Shown here in pieces: positions 16,945 through 24,766 of a stretch of 29,753 bases of DNA (position 1 is the stretch's first letter; each line of letters starts with the position of its first letter). The notes beneath the pieces were generated by a model. The model saw nothing but the letters and a program-made list of their open reading frames with translations. It did not search any database and was not told where the DNA came from. The translations under genes were made by a program, and so were the position numbers. The DNA comes from an uncultured Lachnospiraceae bacterium (GTDB lineage Bacteria > Bacillota > Clostridia > Lachnospirales > Lachnospiraceae), in the NCBI GenBank assembly GCA_910589265.1, contig CAJUTQ010000027.1, forward strand, positions 1-29,753, given 5' to 3'.

Positions 16945-18018
16945 TTAATCTCCAAATTTTATACCCACTGCTTTTGCCTCTTGGACAATGGATGCATCTG
17001 GCGATACCATCTTCAGCTTACCGGCTACCTCCTCAAGGGGAACTTTGACCAATTCTCTATTTTTAATACCAATCATGTAGCCATATTCTCCATTTTTTAT
17101 AAGTTTAGCAGCCTCCGTTCCCAGCCTCGTTGCAAACACTCTGTCATATGGACAAGGGCTTCCTCCTCTTTGGGTATGCCCTGGAACAGTCACTCTCACT
17201 TCCTGGCCTGTTTTTTCCTGAATCTTTGCAGCTATCTCATAAGAAACGGAAGGATATTTTGCATTCTTATGTTTTTCCTTTAATTCCTTTTTAGAGAGTT
17301 TTGTATCTTCTTTCGAAATAGCTCCTTCTGCCACAGCTAAAATCGTAAAGCTGCTGCCGTTTTTCTTTCTCTTCTCAATAGCATTGACGACTTTCTTAAT
17401 ATCATAGGGAATTTCAGGAATTAAAATAATATCTGCGCCTCCTGCAATTCCTGCATTTAGCGTAAGCCAGCCTACTTTATGGCCCATTACTTCTACAATG
17501 AACACTCTTCCATGGGAGGCAGCCGTTGTATGAATATAGTCAATAGCGTCAGTTGCTATGTTTACGGCGCTTTGGAAGCCAAAGGTCATATCCGTTCCCC
17601 AAAGATCATTGTCAATTGTCTTTGGTAAGGTGACAATATTCAAACCTTCTCCCTTAAGCATATTTGCCGATTTATGAGTGCCATTTCCCCCAAGAATGAC
17701 GAGACAATCTAAATTTAATTTATAATAATTATGCTTCATTGCCTCAACTTTATCCAAGCCGTTCTCATCTGGCTCCCTCATAAGTTTAAAGGGAGTTCTG
17801 GAAGTTCCAAGTATCGTCCCTCCCTTTGTAAGTATACCTGCAAAGTCTCTTCCTGTAAGCATTCTATAATTTCCGTAAATTAATCCTCTATACCCTTCTT
17901 CAAACCCATAAATCTCCACTTGTTCCTCGCCATTAAGCAGGGCCTTTACTACTCCCCGCATTGCTGCGTTTAATGCCTGGCAGTCACCGCCGCTTGTCAA
18001 CATTCCAATTCTCTTCAT
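16945..18018 (-). CDS. pfkA: 6-phosphofructokinase with atypical active site
   Basis: This is a 357-residue phosphofructokinase, the committed step of glycolysis. Seen are 'LTSGGDCQALNAA' (7-19), 'GGTILGTSR', 'PKTIDNDLWGTD' (132-143, catalytic Asp136), 'VEVMGHKVGWLTL' and 'PGHTQRGGSPCPYDR'. The phosphoryl-donor loop reads GGNGT (110-114): Asn112 replaces the Asp103 of the E. coli enzyme, while Gly113 (E. coli 104) is the ATP-type residue. Lys133 (E. coli 124) is the residue usual in pyrophosphate enzymes and mixed-type PFKs. The donor (ATP or PPi) is therefore uncertain, ATP being likelier from Gly113. The ATG has AAAGGAGG upstream. It is first in the pfkA-dnaX-ybaB-recR-galM run, with its own promoter. 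Confidence 0.93.
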   Translation of the reverse strand: MKRIGMLTSGGDCQALNAAMRGVVKALLNGEEQVEIYGFEEGYRGLIYGNYRMLTGRDFAGILTKGGTILGTSRTPFKLMREPDENGLDKVEAMKHNYYKLNLDCLVILGGNGTHKSANMLKGEGLNIVTLPKTIDNDLWGTDMTFGFQSAVNIATDAIDYIHTTAASHGRVFIVEVMGHKVGWLTLNAGIAGGADIILIPEIPYDIKKVVNAIEKRKKNGSSFTILAVAEGAISKEDTKLSKKELKEKHKNAKYPSVSYEIAAKIQEKTGQEVRVTVPGHTQRGGSPCPYDRVFATRLGTEAAKLIKNGEYGYMIGIKNRELVKVPLEEVAGKLKMVSPDASIVQEAKAVGIKFGD

Positions 18019-18081
18019 AGGGTTCTGTCCTCCTTTTATGACTATGGAAATCCATAATATTCCTTCTGTCCATCGTTTTTA

Positions 18082-18110
18082 TTATATATTATTTCTGTTC
18101 CCCCTACAAC
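18082..18110 (-). promoter_or_regulatory. Promoter of the pfkA operon
   Basis: On the minus strand, TTGTAG (18105-18110) and a perfect TATAAT (18082-18087) are separated by 17 bases. Transcription would start near 18075 and give a leader of about 57 bases before pfkA. Confidence 0.75.
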
Positions 18111-18143
18111 CGTTTTTATTTTATGGAATTTTTGGTTAAGTAC

Positions 18144-18172
18144 TTCCATCCATCTATCATTTATGATATACT
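18144..18172 (+). promoter_or_regulatory. Putative tRNA-Ser promoter
   Basis: TTCCAT (18144-18149) and TATACT (18167-18172) are separated by 17 bases on the plus strand, placing a start about seven bases before the tRNA. The -35 match is weak. Confidence 0.4.
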
Positions 18173-18185
18173 AAATTTGTTTTGT

Positions 18186-18273
18186 GGAGAGTTATCGAAG
18201 TGGTCATAACGAGCTGCACTCGAAATGCAGTTGTCCATTACTGGGCACGTGGGTTCGAATCCCACACTCTCCG
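18186..18273 (+). tRNA. tRNA-Ser (anticodon CGA)
   Basis: This 88-base tRNA has an acceptor stem of seven pairs (GGAGAGT with ACTCTCC) and a G discriminator. The anticodon stem CTGCA/TGCAG holds the loop CTCGAAA, giving anticodon CGA. A long class II variable arm is present, and the T arm GTGGG-TTCGAAT-CCCAC is intact. It reads UCG codons. The 3' CCA is not encoded. It is the only plus-strand gene in the window, divergent from pfkA and convergent with the rhodanese-TtcA-type gene. Confidence 0.97.
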
Positions 18274-18287
18274 TTAGTCTCCGTTAG
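18268..18287 (+). repeat. 10-bp tandem repeat at the tRNA-Ser 3' end
   Basis: TCTCCGTTAG occurs twice, head to tail (18268-18277 and 18278-18287). The first copy includes the last six bases of the tRNA. tRNA 3' ends are common integration sites, so this could be a scar of an integrated element, or simple slippage. Confidence 0.6.
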
Positions 18288-18299
18288 AGAAATTAGCCC

Positions 18300-18324
18300 A
18301 CAAGGAGATTTGCTCCTTGTTTTT
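18300..18324 (+). terminator. Rho-independent terminator of tRNA-Ser
   Basis: An 8-bp stem (ACAAGGAG with CTCCTTGT), a five-base loop and a run of T at 18320-18324 on the plus strand. It lies 27 bases after the tRNA. Confidence 0.9.
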
Positions 18325-18362
18325 CAGTCATTACTCCACCTCATCGTTAAATATTGGCAAAT

Positions 18363-18403
18363 AAAAACAGCTTCTCCTAATAACAATGTTTTAACAGAAG
18401 CTG
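18363..18403 (-). terminator. Rho-independent terminator of the nagZ-tcdA-rhodanese/TtcA operon
   Basis: On the minus strand, CAGCTTCT and AGAAGCTG pair across a 20-base loop, followed by TTTTT (18363-18367). It lies about 30 bases after the last stop codon. Together with the tRNA terminator on the other strand it separates the two convergent units. Confidence 0.75.
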
Positions 18404-18436
18404 AGACTACTATCATTAAATGGCCAGTCTTTTTAT

Positions 18437-19630
18437 TTAATGATATTCTTTATCATACATATCTAAAAAATGATGTTTTTTTCCTTTTTGTTTATAAGCA
18501 ACAACTGTATCTATGTTTACATTTTCCACACTTTTAAAAATATTTCCTTCCACAAAAGGATTTGTCTTTTTTAATTGTTTTATCAGTTCCTTTATTTCTA
18601 TACGTTTTGATTGATTTTCCTTATTACTGCATGTGGAGCAAGTATCTGTAAACTTACAGGCACATTGTATAAAATACAGGTCATTATAATCCCTCCATGC
18701 CTTAATATCCTCTTCTCTGATGAGATAAAGAGGACGTATCAGTTCCATTCCATGAAAATTTACACTGTGAAGCTTGGGCATCATTGTCTGTACTTGAGCC
18801 CCATACAACATGCCCATGAGTATTGTTTCAATGACGTCATCATAATGATGTCCCAGTGCAATTTTATTGCAGCCTAACTCTTTTGCATAGCTGTATAAAT
18901 ATCCTCTCCTCATTCTTGCACATAGATAACAGGGAGACTTGTCCACATGGTAAACAGAGTCAAAAATATCCGATTCAAATATGGTAATGGGTATGTCCAA
19001 TTTTTTTGCATTTTCCTCTATAATTTTTCGATTGATTGGACTATACCCAGGATCCATGACTAAAAACTTCACTTCAAAGGAAAATTTATTGTGAATCTTT
19101 AACTCTTGAAACAGCTTTGCCATAAGCATGGAATCCTTTCCCCCAGAAATGCATACAGCTATATGGTCATTTTCCTTCACAAGCTCATACTGATTGATTG
19201 CCTTTGTAAATTTTGTCCAAATCTTTTTCTTAAATCTCTTTCGGATACTCTCCTCTGTCCTTTTCTTATCCTGAATGTTTTCATCTCTTATGTTTCCAGG
19301 TGATATAAAATCTCTTTCCAGGGAGGAATTTTTTTCCTTTTCCCTTTGCATTTTATCAAGAAGTAAAGCAAAATATCCCCCAGATAGACTTACTGCATTA
19401 TACCCCTTTTCCGAGAGTTCCTCTGCAACTTCCTCGCTGAACTCTCCCCTGCTGCAACATATAACTAACTTCCTCTTAAAGTCCACTGCTGGATTTCCTT
19501 CTATCTCATTTGGCAGCAAGTGGACAGCACCTGTAATCCTTCCATTGGAAGCTTCCGCTTTACTCCGTATATCAATGATTTGATAATCTTCTTCTTTCCA
19601 CAGACTTAACTCCTGTACTGTAACTCCCAT
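18437..19630 (-). CDS. Rhodanese-ATP pyrophosphatase (TtcA-type) fusion protein
   Basis: This is a 397-residue fusion. The N-terminal rhodanese domain (about 1-95) has a cysteine in the active-site loop 'ICCSRGEFS' (Cys59). After a charged linker comes an adenine-nucleotide alpha-hydrolase domain with PP-loop 'SGGKDS' (162-167), 'CYLC' (Cys234/237) and 'LGHHYDDVIET' (259-269), typical of TtcA/TilS-like tRNA sulfurtransferases. A second cluster follows, Cys323, 325, 331 and 334. The likely job is sulfur transfer to tRNA, with the rhodanese domain supplying persulfide and the CxxC plus extra cysteines holding an iron-sulfur cluster; the target base is not known. The gene starts three bases after tcdA ends, so translation is coupled. 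Confidence 0.85.
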   Translation of the reverse strand: MGVTVQELSLWKEEDYQIIDIRSKAEASNGRITGAVHLLPNEIEGNPAVDFKRKLVICCSRGEFSEEVAEELSEKGYNAVSLSGGYFALLLDKMQREKEKNSSLERDFISPGNIRDENIQDKKRTEESIRKRFKKKIWTKFTKAINQYELVKENDHIAVCISGGKDSMLMAKLFQELKIHNKFSFEVKFLVMDPGYSPINRKIIEENAKKLDIPITIFESDIFDSVYHVDKSPCYLCARMRRGYLYSYAKELGCNKIALGHHYDDVIETILMGMLYGAQVQTMMPKLHSVNFHGMELIRPLYLIREEDIKAWRDYNDLYFIQCACKFTDTCSTCSNKENQSKRIEIKELIKQLKKTNPFVEGNIFKSVENVNIDTVVAYKQKGKKHHFLDMYDKEYH

Positions 19631-19633
19631 TAT

Positions 19634-20410
19634 TCACTCCGTTCTAGCAATCTGCTGGTCCTTTACTAAGTCCTTCACTACTTCACCTGCCATAATTAGT
19701 CCTGCCACGGAAGGAACAAAGGCAAGGCTTCCTGGTATGGCCCTTCGCTCTGTACATTTGCGCTCTGTCCCTGGAGGACAGATGCAATTTTTTTTGCAGC
19801 TAATTGCCATATCTTCAATGGGCTTAATAGGGATTTCATCAGAATACACTACCTTTAACTTTTTCACTCCCCTTTTCTTTAATTCCCTTCTCATCACCTT
19901 TGCCAGAGGGCAAACTTTTGTCTTGTAAATATCAGATACTATAAAGCGGCTTCCATCCAGCTTATTTCCAGCTCCCATACTGCTTATAATAGGAACCTCT
20001 TTTTCCTTTGCCTTCATAACAAGTTCAATTTTTGCTGTCACTGTATCTACTGCATCCACTAAGTAGTCATATTCTTCAAAGGAAAAATCTCCAGCATTTT
20101 GGGGGAGAAAAAAGCACTTATGTATTCTCACATCTGCCTCTGGATTTATTTCAAGAATATGATCCCTCATTACTTCCACCTTGTATTGTCCTACAGTCCT
20201 TCTATTAGCAATAATTTGTCGATTTAAGTTTGTCAGGCAAACCTTATCATCATCTATCAAATCAAAAGCCCCAACACCGCTTCTAACTAAAGCTTCACAC
20301 ACATATCCCCCAACACCGCCAATTCCAAAAATGGCAACCCTGGATTTTTTCAATTTATTCATCGCCTCTTTGCCTAAAAGCAATTCTGTTCTTGAGAACT
20401 GATTTAACAT
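19634..20410 (-). CDS. tcdA: tRNA threonylcarbamoyladenosine dehydratase (TcdA/CsdL family)
   Basis: This is a 258-residue ThiF/E1-like enzyme. 'GIGGVGGYVCEALVRSG' (29-45) is the nucleotide-binding motif, followed by 'IDDDKVCLTNLNRQ' with the family's Asn/Arg pair. 'DYLVDAVDTVTAKIEL' and a C-terminal 'CICPPGTERKC' segment also fit. TcdA cyclises t6A37 in tRNA to ct6A using ATP. It is often encoded near sulfur-transfer proteins, and here the next gene has a rhodanese domain. GAGGAG lies seven bases upstream of the ATG. Confidence 0.92.
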   Translation of the reverse strand: MLNQFSRTELLLGKEAMNKLKKSRVAIFGIGGVGGYVCEALVRSGVGAFDLIDDDKVCLTNLNRQIIANRRTVGQYKVEVMRDHILEINPEADVRIHKCFFLPQNAGDFSFEEYDYLVDAVDTVTAKIELVMKAKEKEVPIISSMGAGNKLDGSRFIVSDIYKTKVCPLAKVMRRELKKRGVKKLKVVYSDEIPIKPIEDMAISCKKNCICPPGTERKCTERRAIPGSLAFVPSVAGLIMAGEVVKDLVKDQQIARTE

Positions 20411-20425
20411 GAACTTCTCCTCGCC

Positions 20426-20632
20426 CTAGCCCCTTTGGTAACGGGCCCGATAATCTGCATTTATTTGAGCTATTTCCCTTTTTCCTTCTATATAATCCTC
20501 ATACATATCAAAGGGGCTGCCTCCCCCTAGCCAGCAGGAAGAACAATTCTCACACCCTCCGCCGCAGTCTAAAGATTGCCGGATAATTTGTTCCCTCTCT
20601 TCCCTCGTTGTATCTTTGATCAATAAGCTCAT
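20426..20632 (-). CDS. Small cysteine-rich protein of unknown function
   Basis: This is a 68-residue protein with a perfect AAAGGAGG ribosome site. A charged N-terminus ('DTTREEREQIIRQSLDC') is followed by a Cys/Gly cluster, CGGGCENCSSC (residues 23-33), and a tail with several Tyr. Four closely spaced cysteines suggest metal or iron-sulfur binding. I recall similar short proteins in Lachnospiraceae next to tcdA, sometimes mis-named, but cannot name a family with certainty. It lies 15 bases before tcdA. Confidence 0.75.
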   Translation of the reverse strand: MSLLIKDTTREEREQIIRQSLDCGGGCENCSSCWLGGGSPFDMYEDYIEGKREIAQINADYRARYQRG

Positions 20633-20674
20633 ACATAACCTCCTTTAAAATAATGCAAACTGTATTCTTGTTCC

Positions 20675-21982
20675 TCAAGGACTCTCTGTACTACTTTCCA
20701 TCCTTATTTTTATCTGTTGTTTTACATAAAATATTCTTCTTAATGACTCATTCACTCTTTCCAGGGATAAAATCCCCTCTTCCACTGCCTTTATGACTCC
20801 TTCGTAAGCTTCTTGAAAGTTATCTGGCATTAGTATTACATCTGCCCCTGCCTGGAGGGAGAGGACAGCTGCCTCCTTGGAGGAATATTCTTTTACAATA
20901 GCTCCCATGTTCATAGCATCGGTTATAATGATCCCATTATATCCCATTTTCTCCCGTAACAAGTGGTTCAGCATGTATTCTGAAAGGGAAGCAGGCCTAT
21001 GATCGCCTGTTACTCCAGGTAGGGAAATATGACCTGCCATAATAAAGGAAACTCCTTCTTCAATGCCTTTTTGGAATGGAATGAGCTCGCATTTTTCTAA
21101 TTGATCCCATGTTTTTTCTGAATATGCATAGCCCTCATGGGTATCATCTGCTGTCATTCCATGGCCTGGAAAATGTTTATATGTTCCGTAAATTCCTTTT
21201 TCCTCCAAACCTGTAAACAAAGCTGCCGCCATGTTGGATACAAGCTCTGGCTCCCGGCCAAAGGATCGGTGTTTAACAACCCCATTCTCTTCATTTGTTA
21301 ATACATCGGCAACAGGAGCAAAATCTACATTGAATCCTAAATCTGACAGGTACTGTCCCATGTCCAACCCAACCTCATAAGCTCTGTCAAAGTTTCCTGT
21401 CTGCCCCAGAACCCACATATCTTCAATAGAAGGAACATCAAACTTTCCTGTCCCGCTAATTCGGGTGACAGCCCCTCCTTCCTCATCAATGCACAAAAAT
21501 GCTGGAACCCCTACCCGTTCCATACTGTATAGCTGTATATTATCCATCATACTTTTTACTTGTTCTCTGGATTGAAGATTACGGCTTAAAAAAATAAATC
21601 CTCCTACTGGTATGTTGTTTATTTCCTTTTTTGTCCTATCTGCCGCAACAGTAACTCCATCTACTCCTTGTATAAGAGCTTCTGGAAGAATGATAAAGAG
21701 CTGGGCTGCTTTCTCTTCCAATGTCATGTTTTCAATAAGGGATTCTATTTCCTCCTGAATTCTTACCTCTGTATCTTTTGTCTCTTCTTTTTTGTCTTCT
21801 AAGGTATGTTCCAAAACAATGGTTCTATCGCTCTTCTTTTCTTTACTTTCTATTAAAGAAGGACTCTGCAGTTCTAATGGAGTCTCTGTAAGTTCTGGTT
21901 CCTGCCTTACTCCACAGCCAAAGCATAAAACGAACGCTGCCATAAGAAGCAGTAATACGCCTTTTTTTTCTTTCATAATCAT
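20675..21982 (-). CDS. GH3 beta-N-acetylhexosaminidase-like lipoprotein (NagZ type)
   Basis: This is a 435-residue secreted glycosidase. The N-terminus is a signal peptide ending in 'VLCFGC' (Cys23 as likely lipidation site, with an unusual Cys at -3), then an acidic linker to about 75. The GH3 domain has 'IDEEGGAVTRI' (165-175), 'VDFAPVADV' (219-227), the NagZ motif 'KHFPGHG' (269-275), and the nucleophile Asp355 in 'IIITDAMNMG'. The KH(F/S)PGHG motif marks the beta-N-acetylglucosaminidase branch, which trims peptidoglycan or chitin fragments. It likely acts on the outer membrane face in wall turnover. It is first in its operon; AAAGGA lies seven bases before the ATG. Confidence 0.9.
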   Translation of the reverse strand: MIMKEKKGVLLLLMAAFVLCFGCGVRQEPELTETPLELQSPSLIESKEKKSDRTIVLEHTLEDKKEETKDTEVRIQEEIESLIENMTLEEKAAQLFIILPEALIQGVDGVTVAADRTKKEINNIPVGGFIFLSRNLQSREQVKSMMDNIQLYSMERVGVPAFLCIDEEGGAVTRISGTGKFDVPSIEDMWVLGQTGNFDRAYEVGLDMGQYLSDLGFNVDFAPVADVLTNEENGVVKHRSFGREPELVSNMAAALFTGLEEKGIYGTYKHFPGHGMTADDTHEGYAYSEKTWDQLEKCELIPFQKGIEEGVSFIMAGHISLPGVTGDHRPASLSEYMLNHLLREKMGYNGIIITDAMNMGAIVKEYSSKEAAVLSLQAGADVILMPDNFQEAYEGVIKAVEEGILSLERVNESLRRIFYVKQQIKIRMESSTESP

Positions 21983-22039
21983 ACCTTATTCCTTTTCACG
22001 GTCATTTTATCACAATTCTATTGTTCTATATTCTGTCTC

Positions 22040-22068
22040 ATTTTACAGAATGTCTCCTGTCTTGTCAA
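22040..22068 (-). promoter_or_regulatory. Promoter of the nagZ-like operon
   Basis: On the minus strand, TTGACA (22063-22068) and TAAAAT (22040-22045) are 17 bases apart. The start would be near 22033, giving a leader of about 50 bases to the GH3 gene. Confidence 0.8.
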
Positions 22069-22277
22069 TGGAACCCTTTTTTCCATGTTTCCCTAGGTTT
22101 CTTCCCACATAAGCCAAGACCAAGGTGCTGTATTCTGCATGGGCAATTATCCTATGCAAAGAAACAAAAGCTTTTATTTTCCAATGTAAAGACAGGTATA
22201 ATAAATAATACCATATGAAAGGATTATTCTGTAACATCATCCAGGAAAATAGTAGGGAGAGGATCAGCTCCAATCCC

Positions 22278-22304
22278 AAGCCACACAACTTGTAAGTGCG
22301 GCTT
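22278..22304. repeat. 9-bp stem-loop in the gene-free stretch 21983-22375
   Basis: AAGCCACAC and GTGCGGCTT pair (one G-T or mismatch depending on strand) around a nine-base loop. Apart from this hairpin and the promoter, nothing coding is convincing in this stretch. It could be the old terminator of the leucine-rich-repeat gene that decayed upstream. Confidence 0.35.
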
Positions 22305-22375
22305 TACGCAAGGGATGCCCTTAAATATTCTTTTAATGAAATATAAATATTGCAGAAGAAAATACGTTTCAAACA

Positions 22376-22833
22376 TTACAGGAACCATTCATCTAAAAGG
22401 ATAGTATTCTCTATGGTAGTATGGGTGAGGCTCCCTTTATTACAGTATAATGTCAAATCTTTGCACTCCTCAAAAGCATCTTCCTATATCCATTGAATGT
22501 TATCCAGCAGTTCCAGTGATTTTATACTAGAGCATCCTAAAAATGCCCTTTTTTCTATCCCCTTTAGTCCTTTTGGAAGGGTTACCTCTACATCTAAAGT
22601 TCCAACATGATGATTAAAAAATATACCTGTTCCCTTATAGACATGCCTCCTTCCCTTTCTATATTTCCATAAATATGCCAGTGTAATTTACTCCTTCCAA
22701 GTGTCCTTCCTCAAATCCAGCCAGAAAATGCCATGATACAACTATGCATGAATACGGCCCCTGCCTGTCTCCTTCCTTTTAGTTTTTTCTCAACTGTTTA
22801 TGGTTCTTTTCTAATCAAACAGTTTTTCTCCAT
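22376..22833 (-). pseudogene. Degraded BspA-type leucine-rich-repeat gene
   Basis: No intact frame exists, but translating the minus strand piecewise gives coherent protein. At about 22590-22376 one frame reads 'VTLPKGLKGIEKRAFLGC', 'SSIKSLELLDNIQWI', stop (22484-22486), 'EDAFEECKDLTLYCNKGS'. This is the LRR_5 pattern of BspA-like surface proteins, including the usual closing 'LTLYC.KGS'. Upstream, other frames give 'FEEGHLEGVNYTGIFMEI' then 'EREGGMSIREQVYFLI', so several frameshifts are needed. A candidate original ATG at 22833 is followed by a stop codon at 22798-22800. The BspA identification of the 3' half is strong; the 5' half is not recognised. Confidence 0.78.
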
Positions 22834-22859
22834 TTCCTGTCACCTTGTCTCTTTATTCA

Positions 22860-24701
22860 TTATGGAATCCAAATCTGTCTCCTATGTCTATTGAGCTGTT
22901 TCGTTCTCTCTATGGATACTTGGTTCATGTAATGGATGTCTGCCCCGCACTCCTCCAAACTACCGTTGAGACCAAATCCCACTGGCCAAAAGTAATATTT
23001 TTCCTCCTCATCCTCCCCATATTTAACGATGAGACAGCGTATATAATAGTCCCTTTCTCCTGTAACGGCTGCAGAGAGGCATACCTTATTAGGGAATAAT
23101 GCCTCGTACTCTCCAAAGGTGATTTCAAATTCTCCTTTTTCTCCCCCTGATACAAGTAAATCTTTTATATAATCTTCCATTGCAAGCACATAGGAATCCT
23201 CCTCTATTTTCTTCACTTCCAGTTCAGGCAGCTTCCTCCCCTCTATCCTTCCTCTCCCCAACTCCTTTTCTATAGCGTCCACAGTTTCGAGAGTGCTTAG
23301 ACCTATATGGATTAATCCTGTTTCCAGCTGCCCTTCCTGCTGTCTATGGGCGCTCCTCCATATACGATAATATTCTTCCTCCTCATCCTCTACAAGACGA
23401 AAGTATAATCGGTCTTTACGGCCAGATAGAAACACATCTATTTCCTTTCCTTCCAAACTTCTTACTGTCCCATACTTATACCCCAGCTCGTTCATTCCAA
23501 ACCACTCCCCATAACTCCAAGTATATTCAATAAGATCCAATGCCTCTTTTAAGTTCAGCTTGGAAAAATCTCTTAGCCCCCTTTCCTCTTCATAATTATA
23601 CCTCCTCTTTGACCTCTTCTCCTCTGTATCTTTGTTTACTTCTATATGAAAGACTCCTCTGGCCTCCCTTATTGTTCTGTCTACCAGCCCCGTCTCATCT
23701 CTGACCCATTGGGATGTCCTAAAAAGAATGTCTTGCCATGTCCACCCCATTTCCATATCATCGTTTACGTGATAATTCTTATACTGTCTAATTCCATCTC
23801 CCACAATGGCAAAATCTATTGAACAATTAGTTCCATAGTCTTCTCTCATCTGTCCTCCCCGATTCATGGATCTTATATAAATGTCATAGCTTCCGTATCG
23901 TTCCTCATCCTTTGCTCTTTCTATAATATGGTTTTTAAGTCCCTCTATGTAATCATTTTCTTCTATACTTATGGGAGGGAGCTGAAAACTTTCATCTACC
24001 TCCATGTTCACCTTTGTCTTCCCAAGCCAGACCAGCTCCGTGAAAGAATACTCCTCAAAATAGTGATTTCTCAAACTGTCTCCTGGCATTTTCGTTATGT
24101 CCTTTTCTTTCGTCGTCCCTTTTCTCACTGTACAATACCTTATTGAGCTTGTCTCCAAATCATTCAGCGGCACTCCATATTCACTTATATGCCAATTGCA
24201 TAATATGTAAAACAAATACCCCCCTAGTTCCTGTGATTCATATGCCTCACATAATTGATTCCCTACAAGGATTTCCGTGTTTCCTTTTCCCTCTGGCAAA
24301 AATAGAATTCTATTCCCATCCACTATGTAAAAGGATACATTGATTACCCCCTTTTCGGGGAAGGGATCCAGTTCCCCATATCCCCAGTCAATCTCCTCCT
24401 GGTAGTGTTTTAAACGGCATGCATACTCTAATTTTTTAGCAATCTCCTCTAAAGGAACATGGTATGGAATAGGCTTTTCCACCTTTTGTACAGGTTCGTA
24501 CATAGTTGCTTCTCTTATCTCTTGAACTGGCTCATACAGCTCTGCTTCCTTTACTTTCTCAATAGTCTTGGGAGACTCTATTTTTTCTGCTTCCTGAGGG
24601 GATTCTATGCTTTTCTCTAAGACCTTTTCCTTGACACAGGCGGTTAATAAGAAAGCTATCCCTATGATAGTAAAAGATTTTTTCCACCTCTTTTTCTTCA
24701 T
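22860..24701 (-). CDS. Tandem-family lipoprotein, copy 1 (function unknown)
   Basis: This is a 613-residue predicted lipoprotein: basic start, hydrophobic core and lipobox 'LTAC' (19-22). A disordered linker follows, with two degenerate copies of a 'YEPVQ' repeat near 56-72 and then 'EKPIPY'. The mature part is Glu- and Tyr-rich with conserved blocks shared with the two upstream paralogues: 'GVINVSFYIVDGNRILFLP' (118-136), 'YGSYDIYI' (269-276), 'SYGEWFGMNELGYK' (396-409), 'EGQLETGLI', and near the C-terminus 'KVCLSAAVTGE', 'IRCLIVKYGE', 'WPVGFGLNGSLEEC'. I do not recognise a family. Cell-surface location is well supported; function is open. The start has an AAGGA site. This copy is the only one in the cluster with a fully canonical lipobox in frame. 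Confidence 0.8.
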   Translation of the reverse strand: MKKKRWKKSFTIIGIAFLLTACVKEKVLEKSIESPQEAEKIESPKTIEKVKEAELYEPVQEIREATMYEPVQKVEKPIPYHVPLEEIAKKLEYACRLKHYQEEIDWGYGELDPFPEKGVINVSFYIVDGNRILFLPEGKGNTEILVGNQLCEAYESQELGGYLFYILCNWHISEYGVPLNDLETSSIRYCTVRKGTTKEKDITKMPGDSLRNHYFEEYSFTELVWLGKTKVNMEVDESFQLPPISIEENDYIEGLKNHIIERAKDEERYGSYDIYIRSMNRGGQMREDYGTNCSIDFAIVGDGIRQYKNYHVNDDMEMGWTWQDILFRTSQWVRDETGLVDRTIREARGVFHIEVNKDTEEKRSKRRYNYEEERGLRDFSKLNLKEALDLIEYTWSYGEWFGMNELGYKYGTVRSLEGKEIDVFLSGRKDRLYFRLVEDEEEEYYRIWRSAHRQQEGQLETGLIHIGLSTLETVDAIEKELGRGRIEGRKLPELEVKKIEEDSYVLAMEDYIKDLLVSGGEKGEFEITFGEYEALFPNKVCLSAAVTGERDYYIRCLIVKYGEDEEEKYYFWPVGFGLNGSLEECGADIHYMNQVSIERTKQLNRHRRQIWIP

Positions 24702-24766
24702 TCTTCCTTGTCCTTTCCTTTACTCAGCCTTTAAGGGTTCCTTACCTACGGTTTTTGTAATCTCCT

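Noticed and set aside
22043..22288. An 81-codon minus-strand frame upstream of the GH3 gene
   Set aside because: It contains the GH3 operon promoter, has no ribosome site and its translation has no recognisable pattern.
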